The notes below the pieces were generated by a model that did no database searches, had not been told where the DNA came from, and saw only the letters and a program-made list of their open reading frames with translations. A stretch of 64,000 nt of DNA from Setoptus koraiensis (lineage: Eukaryota; Arthropoda): assembly GCA_048013815.1 (NCBI GenBank), contig CM106585.1, positions 9,238,001 to 9,302,000 of the forward strand. Reading direction: 5' to 3'. This document shows, piece by piece, positions 24,673-36,659 of the stretch; within the stretch, counting starts at the first letter, position 1; each line of letters begins with the position of its first letter. The position numbers and the translations under genes were made by a program.

Positions 24673-27600
24673 GCCTCTATGTGCCCGGCGTCCAGTGGCA
24701 AGCTCGCCAGATGCCGGGCTGGCCGCTTTAGATGGGGGCGCCAGTTTGGCGTTGCCGCTCAACGAACGGCTGCCAGACGAGGCCGCCAGACGAGGCTGCC
24801 GGACGGGGCTGCAATTGTAAATCTAGTTAGTTATAACTCTATCTCTGTCGCTAGTTGGCGCACCACTTGTGAGTAATTGATGTTCGCTGTGCTCGAGTGG
24901 AACAATTGTGCCCCCTTTCAATTGAGACACCAAACACAGCTTGAGTGTGGCCAAATTTAGACTAGGCATCAACTGACTGAGCGAATGTGAGAGAAATAGA
25001 GAGTTTACACCAGTATGAGATGATCATTAACTCTACCACCACGGGCGCCACTCTGGCCGTTGCGGCCATTTTGGCCAGTTTGGCCATTTTGGCCTGACAA
25101 ATGGTCAGTTTGAGTGTGGTGCTCGCAATCACGACAACAATGGACAATGGCCAATGCGCAAGTGGCTTGTGATTAGGCACGCTCTGACACGGACATCTTG
25201 CATGGGCATCATTAGACGATTTTGCTGCCGTCGGTTCGGTTTGCCTCTCCCTCTTCGATGAGCTCGAACTGTGAACGGGCGAGAGGGGGCCCCAAAGAGG
25301 GAGCCCCAATGGGAGAGCGAGATGTTTGCTCTTTGATTGAACAGCAACAACAACAACAACAACAAGCGACCATTATTGTTGATTATTGTTGTTGTGCGCG
25401 TTATCAGCCAGGTATTTTAACGAGGCGGACACACAAGGGCCTCGCCGGGGTATCTTCGGATGTGTCGTGGTCGACATGTTGCCCGGTTTCTGGCCGGCAT
25501 AGAAATGCCAGGCCAGAGAGGCCAGTTTGTGCAGCCAGCGACAAACTGGCGCGCCGTGCCAAATCACAAACACCTAATGCCTTTGTTTGCTCAATGATAT
25601 CATCGGCTGGCAAGACACAACAATTGGCAAGAGAAACAAGTGATACACATTGAGATAGCTGCGTTACGTAATGCACTGCACTGATTCGCCATGCCAGCGC
25701 GATATCAGTGATATTATATCAGCGATACTATCATGTCAGTGATATAGATCTGTCAGGAAACGCGCACACCAGCTAGCTAGTCTAGTCTATACAGGTAGGT
25801 ATCCGGTGAGCCAGACGGTGGCGGTCGTGTTTTCTTTTGGAATCAATCAAACTCACTAACATCAGTTACAGTTAGTGCGACGACGCCAGACAAGTGCAAC
25901 CAGCGACATTGTTACATAACAAGCTGTTCGGCCGTCATGTTATCACCAGCCCACCCATTAACGGAAACGATGTTGGCAAATTCGCCAGATTATAACTGTG
26001 TTTCAGATAACGCGCTTGGTGTTGGCAAATTAAGACATCACCAGCCAGACACTTGAGATGTGATATCTCTTTATATATCCAGGTATATCAAGTGGCCACA
26101 TAGATGCTGGCCAGCTACATGTTGTGGCCATCATGTTGCCGATGCGCCGTTATTGAGACACTGACATCGCTGCCGATGCGCTCATGATGCCGATGCGCTC
26201 ATGATGCCGCTGCGCGATAATTCCAAAATAATCACATCATCCAACAAAACATGATGCCCACATTCACAAAAGTTGCCAGCCCTATGGCTGGCCAACTGCA
26301 TCAAAGTAGCTGCTGACATTTCTAACAACACTGGCTCACTAATTTGAGATAGCGACATATTTGGCAAGACGCTGTAAGCTCAAATGACAAACAACTTGTC
26401 AGCGTATAAATTATCGTCGCCACTTTTAATGCTCTCACTTTAACTCAATGCAATGTGGCTCGGCTGTCTATGTGCGCAAACGCACTGGTGAAATCAACTG
26501 GCACTTCCGGCCAAGTCGAAACTCATTGCAAGCAATCCGTCCTCAATTGCAGATGTGGTGGCTAAATTAAATGATGCAGCCTAATACACATATACCGTAC
26601 AATAACTATTCATGTTATTCTAACTGCTATTATCTCATTGTGAGCGTGGGTCAAATTGATCGGCGTTGCTCTTTTCAACGACTCTTTTGAGCAGTCTAAA
26701 CATCTCAGCAAACTCTTATGTATTTCTGTTTCAATAAATATGCAAATATCTACTGGGCCGAGACATATGCCAGCTCACAATAACAGTTGATCAGACATAA
26801 CTACGGCTGGCCAATGTTATGCTAGCGATTTTGCCGCTCTTTATTTTCGTTTCACAAAGAACAAAAAAAAAATAATTTGGTCGTAAAAGTGAAGAATTTA
26901 TTTCACGGCGAAAATATATATCTATGGTAATATCCTTTGCTCTTGAATGTGGCATTTTTCTCTCTTCTTTCCATTGTTCTCTCCACATTCGCCTCGTTCT
27001 TTTTCTCTGTTTGGCTGCGCGTTTTCTCTTTAGTCGTTAGCTGACGATGATATATTAACATTTGTTTGATCGAGTTTTAAACACAAACACTTTCTTGAAT
27101 ACACTCTTACACATAGACAGAGAAAACACAGTTGTCAAGTAAACAAACTTGATGTGTTTTGTTTCGAAACGAACACCAGAACAGATCAGTTACACGCACA
27201 CTTAATAATGACTTGTTTCTTGAATAGATTGATGGCCATTGAGTTGTTTCTTTGACAAGACTGCTCGCAGTCAGTTGCTGTTATTGTTGCCGTCGTTGTC
27301 AAACAAAGACTACAATACACTTTTTGTTGCCTCCTTTTTTTGCTGACAGGCCCTGGAGAAAAATCCTGTCCCGTCGCGTCAAAAAAACACAAACGCTTAT
27401 TCTAGCCGACGAAAACGAAGGCTTTATTTGAGGAGCCTCGCATATTCACCCAGTTGTCTAGTTACTTCCTGGATGAACATCATAAGCGCGTTAATAGATG
27501 GATGATTCCAACAACTGGCTCCTTATTTCGACACTTGATTGCCTGGAGCTGATTTTTTTCTCATTCTCATCTGTATTAATCGAGCAATCGCAAGATGTTA

Positions 27601-27840
27601 CGTGACTTGGTGACCTTATTAACTAGTAAAATTGACACTTCTCAAGGATAGATGCGACTTTTACCTTGCAGCGCGACCTGACGTGAGGTTTTTGTTTTTC
27701 AGCGTAACACCTTCTCCAAACCCTTGCTTGTTTGCGCTGAAAATTCACTATCTGATTTTCGTTGTCTATCGATGAAAATTACAGAACGAGAAAACGCTCA
27801 AGACAGCTTCGCATTCTGGTTTGCCCGAGAAGAAAATTTC

Positions 27841-27936
27841 GGATGCTCGAATTTTCGGATGCTCGAATTTTCGGATGCTCGAATTTTCGGATGCTCGAAT
27901 TTTCGGATGCTCGAATTTTCGGATGCTCAAATTTTC
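27841..27936 (+). repeat. 16-bp minisatellite, six copies
   Basis: GGATGCTCGAATTTTC is repeated six times, with one base changed in the last copy. The period is not a multiple of three, so the frames crossing it read the same motif in shifting phase and are not coding. Confidence 0.95.
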
Positions 27937-27951
27937 GGTTTTCGGGCGGCG

Positions 27952-27986
27952 TTTTCTCGTCAGAATCGAAAATTCTGACGAGAAAA
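27952..27986. repeat. Perfect 15-bp inverted repeat
   Basis: TTTTCTCGTCAGAAT and ATTCTGACGAGAAAA flank CGAAA, 15 bases after the end of the 16-bp minisatellite. Confidence 0.92.
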
Positions 27987-28840
27987 TTTATTTTGTTTTG
28001 TGCCATCTTTTCATGAACAAAAGAGGCAGTAGGTAGTGGAAAAATGGCGGGCTAAACAAATGGGGTATTAAATTTAGATTGGCACAATTTAATGACCACT
28101 GAAAGGGCCGCACTGCGACGGAATGCAGCCTCTGGCAGAATTGTGACCAGAAAAGGGGCACCCGTTGTCCCAAAGCAGGCCGTCATGTTGGCGGCCCATT
28201 AAAAATTCGGAGTACCGAGCTACAATAATTGATCACAATTAGTGTTTGCTAACCATGACCAATTAGTCATTTGATGGTGTGTTGTTAAATGTTGCCAGAG
28301 CAACGTCGAGCTGTTTCTGGCTGTTCGCGGGCGCCCAACGAGCCAGCAATTGAGCCAATTGAAATAAAACTCCACAAACTAGATGACCCAAAATAAATTG
28401 CTGTCAACGTGCTTTGGGTGGGTGGCCCAGTTGAGATTTGTGAGTGCGAGCTATTATTTATGTGTTCGTTGGGTTGACTAACTGGTTAGAAGTGGCCAAT
28501 TGAACTGTCCACGAAAAGCTCTTGGTGTTGTGTGCTTTTTCTACTTGGTATATTGTAGCTAGAACAACAGTGTTGCCATTGGATTGTGTGTAAGTGTTAG
28601 TCAGATCACTTTTTGGCGTTAATCACTCTCTTGTCTGTCTAGAGTTTGGACAGCAGACATTGGGGCTTATCACTGAGAGTGATAAATTATCAGCAGAAGG
28701 CAGCCGCACTAGCTAGCACTGGCACCGTCCATCTTGATAATTAATGATGGCGCTCGCGTTTAAATTAGGCAGCCCAGATAAAGTTGTTGAAGAATCTAAC
28801 CACTGGCAGATTGAACCTGTCAGCGTCGGTGTTGTTGGCC

Positions 28841-28866
28841 CAATGCTGGCACTGGGGCCAGCATTG
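28841..28866. repeat. Perfect 10-bp inverted repeat
   Basis: CAATGCTGGC and GCCAGCATTG are separated by six bases. Confidence 0.88.
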
Positions 28867-29440
28867 TTGGCGCTGTCTAATTTGCATTTTTGCACTTAAT
28901 GGTAGCTGCAGATTGGCAGAGACCGTGCTGGTAACTATGTGGCCTGGGATATACATGAATATAACGGACAAAAACAGAGCAAAATCGCCCCATTTAGGCG
29001 CACCCACACCCACATGCACATGCACACATCGTAGTGATAGTAGTAGTTGGCAAGTCGTCATTGGAAAGAAACTGACTGACGAGGTTGGCCGCGTTGAGGC
29101 CGCTTGCGCAACCGGGCAAACATGTATGACAGCGACGATCGATTTTATCTGATCAGGAATACAATTGATTAGTCATTCTCATGCCACAACAACAACAGCA
29201 GCAGCGCCACGGAGCCACCAATCTCATGGGCGAGCAGTCAGTTGCGAGCGAAGCGGCACCAGCGATGCAACTGCGGCCCTCTGGCAAGTGCCAACTTGAT
29301 GCCGGGCGAAGAAGCCTCGATAAGATCCAACAGCTCAATCGCTCTTGCGCCCTCTCTAACTGCTGCTTGCCACTAAAACTAATCTAGCCAGAACTAGGCC
29401 ACTACAAAGTGCTCGTGGCCAGACAGCCGCACAGCAGCGT

Positions 29441-29473
29441 GGCTTGCAACGTGGGGGCCCCACGTTGCAAGCC
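29441..29473. repeat. Perfect 16-bp palindrome, 1-nt centre
   Basis: GGCTTGCAACGTGGGG and its exact complement are separated by one G. It is the tightest long palindrome I found in the window. Confidence 0.95.
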
Positions 29474-29599
29474 AAAGAGAAATATGACTAGCCGAGGAAT
29501 AAGAGCTCATCGCTCGTTAACTTGTTCATCAATTATAATTTCCCTGTTAGTTGCCATTCGCTTCACGCTGCCACTTCTGGCCCTGGTTTTAGTTGTTAT

Positions 29600-29780
29600 C
29601 AATTTTGTTGTTGTTGTCGCCGTTGTCGTTGTTGTTGCTGTTTCGGTGGTTGCTGTTGTTTCGGTTGTTGCTGCTGCTGCTGTTACGATTGTTTCGGTTG
29701 TGTCGGTCGTGTCGGTTGCGTGGGTTGCGTGGGTTGCGTCGGTTGCGTCGGTTGCGTCGGTTGCGTCGGTTGCGACGGAG
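29600..29780 (+). repeat. GTTGTTG low complexity and GTCGGTTGC 9-bp repeat
   Basis: A GTTG/CTG run passes into a 9-bp array of GTCGGTTGC and GTGGGTTGC units from about 29,700. All three forward frames and one reverse frame stay open across it because the period is a multiple of three. Confidence 0.85.
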
Positions 29781-31523
29781 GTCATTAGTAACAAGCAGCC
29801 ACTAATGTTGCTGTCGATAGGACGGCGGCTCGCCAGCACCGCCGCTAAAACACTCTAACAACACCGACTCATTTGGCTGAAAGCACCAGCAACGCCAAGC
29901 TAGCTAAGCATGACAACGACAACGCCACCAACAACAAACTAGCGTGCCTAGATTGGTCAACTTGAGATCCAACAAATGGCCCAATATACACACAGGCGAG
30001 CACACAAAACAGTAGGCATAAGTTGATGATTTAGCACTGGGCTAACCTAACAAGTCAAACGGGCCCCGTCTTCTATTGGCGATTCGCGATTCGCGATTCG
30101 CCATTCGCCATTCGCGGATAAACAGCAGTACGCAACGATTCGTATGAGCGACCATCGGCAGCAGCAACGATTATACGCGAGTAATAATAAGAAAGGGGGA
30201 TAATAATCCGATCGCTTCTGTCGTCTCTGTGCTCGGACCCACACTGCACACACCAGCGACACTGGCGACACTGGCGACACCGGTGGCCCCAACGGCACCA
30301 GCAACGGCTCGAAATAGTCTTGACATCGGAATAACTGGGGCCCTATGTTGGCGCAGCTGATGGGCGGCCAGTCTGATGGGAAAAATCGCTGAGTTATTGC
30401 CATTCAATGGCCAATAATTCAGCGGTCTAGGTAGACCGGCGTAGGTGCGCCGCAAACTCGACTAGCCACCACTAATGCCGGCTCGTGTGTGGCGCGTTAT
30501 TAGCCTCATTGTTGTCACTTGTCGGCGCGCATCTCGTCGAGCTTCGCCAACTGATCGGCTTAGCTTGATGGCATCAGCTGGCAACATTATCACATCAAAT
30601 CAACATTACACACAGATGGACAGTGTACAGCCGCCACCCAGTGCTCATTGCAAGCTACACAATGAGGCCCCGAAAAAGCCAACAGCAAAGCGGGGCCCCC
30701 GCATCTGGACGATAAAAGAAGCGACAACAATTTCGTTTGAGCGCTCATTGCCGACCATTGTTGAGCGCACATCCAGTAGTTGGTATCTGGCTCGATACCG
30801 CAACTGTAAATACAAGTTCAATTTTACATACAACGTGCATGTATATTTCTGCACACATGTCCAACCCGCGCCCAGTGGGTGCCCAACCCGCCCGGCGAGC
30901 CTTGTCCGGCAGCGCCAAGCGAACGGGCCGAACTCGAATCAAGCCAAACTCGAATCAAATTTCCTCGCAACGATACCCCTGATTGGATTGTATCTGTGGG
31001 CGCTTCGAGCTTCCAACTTCCAAGTTCCAAGGCAAGCGGAATCTCCGATGGGATAGCCGAAATTGAGCTGGACGCCCAAAGAGAAATAGAGCGTTCAAAA
31101 GACATAAATCTGACATTGGTGGCTGCAAATCGATACTTGATACGACCCACTTGATAGTCGATGTGGCCCAATGGCGCGCACGCTATTCCATTGAGTCAGC
31201 CATACTACAAGTCAACAATAGTGGTGTGTTTTTTTTTGCCATTTCGTCATTCGCCGATCCCTATTTGCCTAGCTGAGTGGTCAGTTTTGTGATGTCGATT
31301 GTGTCGGTTCTAGTTCCAGTGATATCCTCAAGGCACCGTTTTGTTTGATTTGGCCGCTCTCGATTTGTTTTGTGTGCCATGTTCAACTCTCACCCGAAAA
31401 CTGAACCCAAACGACAACGAATAGCAAGTTTGTACCAAATTCAACCCTTTGTGTCGAACACAAATCTGGGCCATTTGTTTTCGCTGCTACACTAAATAAT
31501 ATTCCGTGTCTTAGTTTCGTTTC

Positions 31524-31781
31524 TCAGATAATATTCTCCATAAGAATATCATCCAAGTCCATGCTAAACTGATGAGCCGGATGATTTGCTCTGACTTTGC
31601 GACAACCATCGGCAATTTGGTGGTGAAAAAAAAAACGCTGAATAGATAATGTTTGTAAAAACTCACCTTGATGATTGGCTGAATTTTCGTGGTAGTTTTT
31701 TGAGATTTCGGCAGAAATAACGAGATGAAATAACAATGAAAATGTAACTGTCGATATTATAAGAATGCTGAACGTCATCAT
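31524..31781 (-). CDS. Possible small secreted peptide gene
   Basis: From the ATG at 31,781 the frame starts with a strong signal peptide (core SILIISTVTFSLLFHLVIS, likely cut before AEISKN). It then meets a consensus donor CAAG|GTGAGT. A pyrimidine-rich stretch follows, and a phase-matching AG near 31,599 would join to a short acidic end that includes SMDLDDILMENII and a stop at 31,524. The same frame also stays open unspliced, giving 86 residues against about 62 spliced. Upstream the frame is open for 59 more codons of very basic sequence, more likely 5' UTR. The product is not recognised. No poly(A) signal is obvious. The next exon choice is uncertain. Confidence 0.3.
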   Translation of the reverse strand: MMTFSILIISTVTFSLLFHLVISAEISKNYHENSANHQGEFLQTLSIQRFFFHHQIADGCRKVRANHPAHQFSMDLDDILMENII

Positions 31782-31979
31782 TGAACGGGCCGTCTTTTTG
31801 ATGCAATTCTCGCTGACATGGCGGTGACATTCTTTAGTTCGTCTTCTTCTCTTCCGTTTTCTTCTTTTCAATACTTGATGGTGAATGCAATGAACTTGTT
31901 TCGACCAGGCGTTGCCTGTCCACTTCGTTGTGATCGAGCAGCTATCTGAATTCTTCATAATGATGATAGTAGCTGGGCC

Positions 31980-34900
31980 ACCTGTTAGCCGTTATTATCA
32001 CTCTGATTATCTAACGCATTATTGGAAATAAACAAGATGGAAGCTGGTGATGAAGTTGCGAAAACGATGATAAAAACTTGCTGCTTTCATCGAACTCTTG
32101 TTGAAGAAGCCCGTGCAATTCAGCGCGTTTTTCTTGTAGCAATTGATGCTAGGAATTATTCTTTATTTAGATCACTGATACTTTAACGATTGGCCCTTTT
32201 TGATGCTTTTCTGTCGAGGACAACAATACTTTGGGATATTTTCGTTTTCAGCAAACAAAAATGTTGATCTTGCTGCTGAGCCGAGACACAATAATAAAGG
32301 CTCGTGTCATGTGAGAACTGTAAGGGATCGATTTGATAAAGATGAAAAGATTGAAGGAAAAACAAGGAATTATAATGAGTTTCTTGCGAATTGATGGGCT
32401 CATCATACAGAATATAAAAATGATAGAATCGGTTTGCATCGAGGACCGAAAGTCTGAGAACAGAAGCTGGTTGAGCTTTTCCGACCAACTAACGATCTTC
32501 GCAATCGTTAAGCTCGATCTCATTTAGTTGCACTATTTAGTTATGCGAGTAACCGTACTGTATAGCTGGGTGACTATTGTGATTAATGAGTGCGATAGCT
32601 AGATGGTAAATGTCGGGTAATTAGTGCGAGGTGTTCGCACAAGCAAAGAAGGGAGCATTTTCGGGAGAAAAGTGATGTTAGCCATTATTGAAGATATCTG
32701 CTTTGGTCACCTTTTTTTATGCCAGCTGTGAGAGTTTCGGGCGATCTTATAAAGTTGCAGCAGTGATTTAAAGACAGACACTTTATCTCTTTTGATGGTG
32801 GGGAACCCTTGGAGATCATTATGCGTTTATTGTCTTAGCAGTTGCTAACTTCTATTAGCTGCATCACAGCGCGCTGAGAGTTTCCAGTAGCCAGCCAAGT
32901 GCGCGAATGAATGGAAAAATCCGATGCGTACATGTATCATTAACTCATGGCAAAATAGCAAGCGTCCGCATTACCTGCACCAATAACCAGCTAACAACGG
33001 CGAGTAAGTCACTAATTCCTGTTGCGTTTGTCACGCCACTTATCTGATGTAACTTATCCGCAAGCAGTACTGTTGGAAAAAGGTGTTTCAAGCTCTAATA
33101 GTGCTGCAATGAGAACAAGAGAGCGACAGACAGAGGTGAGGCTGGATGGATTACAAAAGAGTAAACATGCTAAGGAAGCGCGAGGAAGCGGAAGAGCGGG
33201 GCCCCAAAATGAAAAAATCAAATTCAAACTAAATGACAAGCTGATCGTTGGAAAACCGTTAGCAAGCTTCAAGTTGAAGTTAGTATAAATACACATAGAG
33301 CACAACTATTAGTAGGCGACAACAGTTCAGACAAAGCGGTTTACTCGCATTTAACAAAACAAACATTATCTCAGGCGCGTACCTTCTATACCATTAGCAG
33401 TTGATCTTTAAGTCATTTCGGTGTCTTTCTATTCGCCTCTTTTTGTGCCTTTTGCTCTCGTTCTTTTCAGTGCCGATATAATTCTCCCTACCGAATCAAC
33501 TGCTTTGAATATATTCTAAGTAGCAGCAGAACGACGAGATATTCCGTGCCTCAGTGATGTCGCTAGTCGAAGGTAACAACTTGAAGCTACTGTCAATTGC
33601 CGCGCGCTTGCTAAATACTGCTGACATTTGAAATGCAAACTCAGACAAACATTGCCACTTCCGCATTTGCATTTCAAGTCGATCTTTTTTCGAGTCGCAT
33701 CGGTTGTTAGGCTACAAGTGTATGTGCTTATAGCATGCTGTTACGCAATACACTAACACTTTATCGTCGCGCTCAACAGAGGTAGATAATGATCGCCGAT
33801 TCAGTTTACAACAATATCTCAACTATACTCAAATATCTCAAGTATCTCAAATATCTGGCAAGGTGGTGACAATGACAGCTCTTGGTGCCTGAATCATCAC
33901 AGATTGCATGATCGGACCAAATGCTTTCAAGTTGAGATTTTCAAACTGAGCTTTCGGATTTCAAACTTTACGGAAATGAATTCAACCATTTCTCGATTGA
34001 AATGATTGGCTTCTGTACATTTATGATTACGACATCGAGCGAAAGTGGTGCAATTATGCGTTTTTCCTTAACCAAATAAGATGAAAATTCATTTACATCA
34101 CAGTTTGAGCCATTCGCCGAGAAAATCTTCATATATATATATTGTTGTTCGTGGATCGATTTTTTTTTGTATAAGGTTTCGCTATCGCCTGCTCGATAGA
34201 TGGTGCCTCGGTTTGCATCACAATGCAGATCGATCTTGGTTCGAGTGACTTTTATTGACAAAAGGATGAATCACTTTCAGTATTTTTTCCTTATTTTTCG
34301 AATGGAAGCCATTTGATGATCAAATGATCTGGAAGATGTTGAAAATATGAAAAATAATTGACTCTGATAAATGGATGCTTCGAACAGGATAGAGGGGTAG
34401 TGTCTATTCCTCTGATGACATTTCTTCGACTAACCATCCTCGCAGTGCAGGACCAGTCAGTTGTTGGACACAATTATTTTTCTCTCTTCTGTCTCGTGTA
34501 GCTCACTTCTGAATAGTCAAAATTTCGAGATGACCTAGACGGATCTTACTCAACAGAGAATTGAAGCGAAAATCGATTGTGTCCTGCTTCGAGTCCACTT
34601 GTAGTTCTCGGCAACTTTGGCAAATATAAAATCATGATACGACGAAATGGTTGGTGAAATTTTTCATCTTAATGCACTCCTGCATTAACGAGGAAAATCC
34701 CCAACTTTGAACCTATTGTTGCCGAATATCTCCAAGAATTTTTCGCAATTCAAAGAGAGCGTAATAATGCGAAAATCCATGTGCAATGTCGCCGCTCCAC
34801 GATTTGACGCTTGTCAAGTTGCCCAATTCGCTAAATAGTAGCTTGGACGATTTAATCGGTTATTGAATTGAATTTATCTTGGTTTCATCAGGGAGAATAC

Positions 34901-36240
34901 AGTCAGCCAGAGAAAAGTCTTTCGAAGAATTGCGGCATTCAACAAAAGATGCACCAGCTAGGAAACATTGGAAAGAATGCCGTTCTAATGCTTTGCTCAG
35001 TGCCCCTTTGTCACGTAAATGCATCAAAAGCTGACCTTTGTCAGTAAAACGAATAATCATTTGGACTTCCGGTTGACACAAAAAACAAATGATCGTCTTA
35101 CTGGTCGATATATTTGAAAAATTGTCATTACAACGTGCGTCATTGACTGAACTCCGGCATCCGTGGCTTCTTAAGTCGCCTTTGCAGCGCTCAACTGTGC
35201 AAGAACTAGACAGGGTCGATGACGATTCGTTCGTTTTTAATTAATCTAGTCTATCGGAGGCCAGAATAGAATAGTTTTTCTGTATCTGTCTGGCTGGATT
35301 TTTTATTTTAATTGTACAACCCCAAAGAAACTGACTATGTAAAGTGGCGCTCAGAGTTAGTTTGCGCTGATAGATGGCCTAAAGGTGCTACAGAAGTTGC
35401 GTCAATCGATAACGATTAAATTACTTTAGAGCTGGAACGATTGTTTCAAGAGAACTCTAATTGTGAGTTCGATCGACTGAATAGAAGAGTTGTTTGTTCT
35501 GTTATGATATAAGCAGACGATCAATAGACTAAGCCAACGCCAATATTGACACACATACACTCAATATAAGACAGATAAGCTGAGACCAAGAGAGCGCCTC
35601 ATCGGCTAGATTGTCTTAGCGAACTAGCATGGAGATCGCTACTTAAACTAACTCGTTGCTATTGACACAGAGTGAGCCAATCATGAGGTTGATCGTCTCG
35701 AGCCAACTGACATTTAGTGAATAGCTATGCGATCTAGTGCAATTATCTGCCTAGATAAAACCTATGTAGATGATGCAAATTACAAATTAGAACCTATTTT
35801 TAGACTATTATCAGCCGGCTATTGTGAACTGGTGACGAGACACAGCAACTGATGTGAGGTGTCTCAAGTAAAGAGCGTTTTTGTTGTTTGTGTTGTTGGC
35901 ACACAACGATCAAGCTTGACTGGGCCTGAAGTGAGCGAGTGAGCAAAAGTTAATTAAAAGTAGCTAAGTAAAAGTTAATTCAAAGTTCAACCTACATCAT
36001 AGGGCAACATCTCACATCGGCTGCTCACAGAACAATACCGACTGTGAGAATCTTTTCACAGCCTCACTGTCTTCTCACTGACTTGGCTAATAAAATAATA
36101 AATCCAACAACTACAATCTCTTTTATTGTTACTCTTATTATGCACAATAAAATACATAATAATAACGATAAAATAATACATAATGGCAATGCAATATATG
36201 TATATATTCGCATATTATGTCATTATGTAATATTGGCGTG
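31980..36240. other. Sparse stretch with fragments only
   Basis: Apart from the possible zinc-finger-like frame at 34,860-35,240 (-) I see only short frames. A TATA-like TATAAATA lies at 33,284. Minus-strand frames at 33,968-34,261 and 34,291-34,473 are somewhat protein-like but carry no domain I recognise. Confidence 0.45.
34860..35240 (-). CDS. Open frame with a C2H2-finger-like motif
   Basis: This 126-codon frame between stops is Ser/Cys-rich. It contains ICFLCQPEVQMI followed by FTDKGQLLMHLRDKG, which resembles the C-x2-C and first His of a C2H2 finger with the usual Phe and Leu positions. The second His is not clear. No splice sites or start were fixed (the first Met is at 35,081). It could be an exon, a fragment of a decayed gene, or chance. 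Confidence 0.22.
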   Translation of the reverse strand, partial: LKTNESSSTLSSSCTVERCKGDLRSHGCRSSVNDARCNDNFSNISTSKTIICFLCQPEVQMIIRFTDKGQLLMHLRDKGALSKALERHSFQCFLAGASFVECRNSSKDFSLADCILPDETKINSIQ

Positions 36241-36271
36241 TAGTTTTGCACAAAACAAAGCAATTGTCTGC

Positions 36272-36659
36272 TCAACTTGTCTGGCTACCACTGACGTGTT
36301 GACGTTGATACAGATTAGACAGAACATAAATTGGGGGAGATAGTCGTTCCCTATCACTGACAACTGAGCACTCAAAACTATCTCAAATCTTTCTCTTCTG
36401 ATGGCTAACTCGGGCTTGCTGTTTGAAAATATTTGCTCAGTATTCACTCGGTATTCACTCAGTATTCTCTCAGTATGATTACTGTGAAAATATTGACATT
36501 GTCCCGCTTTGGTCTACTTACCAGTGATGCGGCTACCAGCAATGTTGTCGTTGTATGTCTGTGAGTTTTCTATAGTGAGCTGGCCAATTCGACTGGCAAT
36601 TAATTCATTCACACGATATTCATGATTCTCATTTCTTCCAATGGTCTTGCTGAATTTCT
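36272..36659 (-). CDS. 3' end of an unrecognised spliced gene
   Basis: Two phase-matching exons are visible. The first, 36,522-36,659, is a symmetrical phase 1-1 exon: AATCAG acceptor, then 45 codons including NELIASRIGQLTIENSQTYN, then a perfect donor CTG|GTAAGT. The second, 36,272-36,363, has a GTGCTCAG acceptor and adds RERLSPPIYVLSNLYQR before a stop. AATAAA on this strand lies at 36,122-36,127. Composition is protein-like and the phases agree across a 158-bp intron. I found no upstream exon or start, and no domain is recognised. The partner exons may lie between 36.7 and 37.8 kb. Confidence 0.42.

Larger units (their letters stand above)
17910..31500. other. Gene-poor, inverted-repeat-rich stretch
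   Basis: I see no defensible gene. The many frames of 60-190 codons overlap on both strands and lack splice context, domains or signal peptides. The sequence from about 19 to 31 kb is rich in GGCC, CCAG and GTTG words, microsatellites, short tandem repeats (for example around 26,170-26,215, 30,085-30,115 and 30,250-30,290) and perfect short inverted repeats. Confidence 0.55.

Noticed and set aside
25222-25653. 143-codon plus-strand frame
   Set aside because: It includes a short CAA tract, overlaps frames on the other strand and has no domain.
27724-28036. Frames with repeated FGCSNFRMLEFSDA-like words
   Set aside because: They are products of the 16-bp minisatellite, whose period shifts the frame with each copy.
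29409-29858. Val/Ala-rich and Thr/Asp-rich frames
   Set aside because: They are products of GTTG low complexity and the 9-bp repeat.
30475-31056. 193-codon plus-strand frame
   Set aside because: The longest frame in the 19-31 kb stretch, but it overlaps several frames on both strands in GC-rich sequence and shows no domain, signal peptide or homologue I recognise. I leave it as unlikely rather than excluded.
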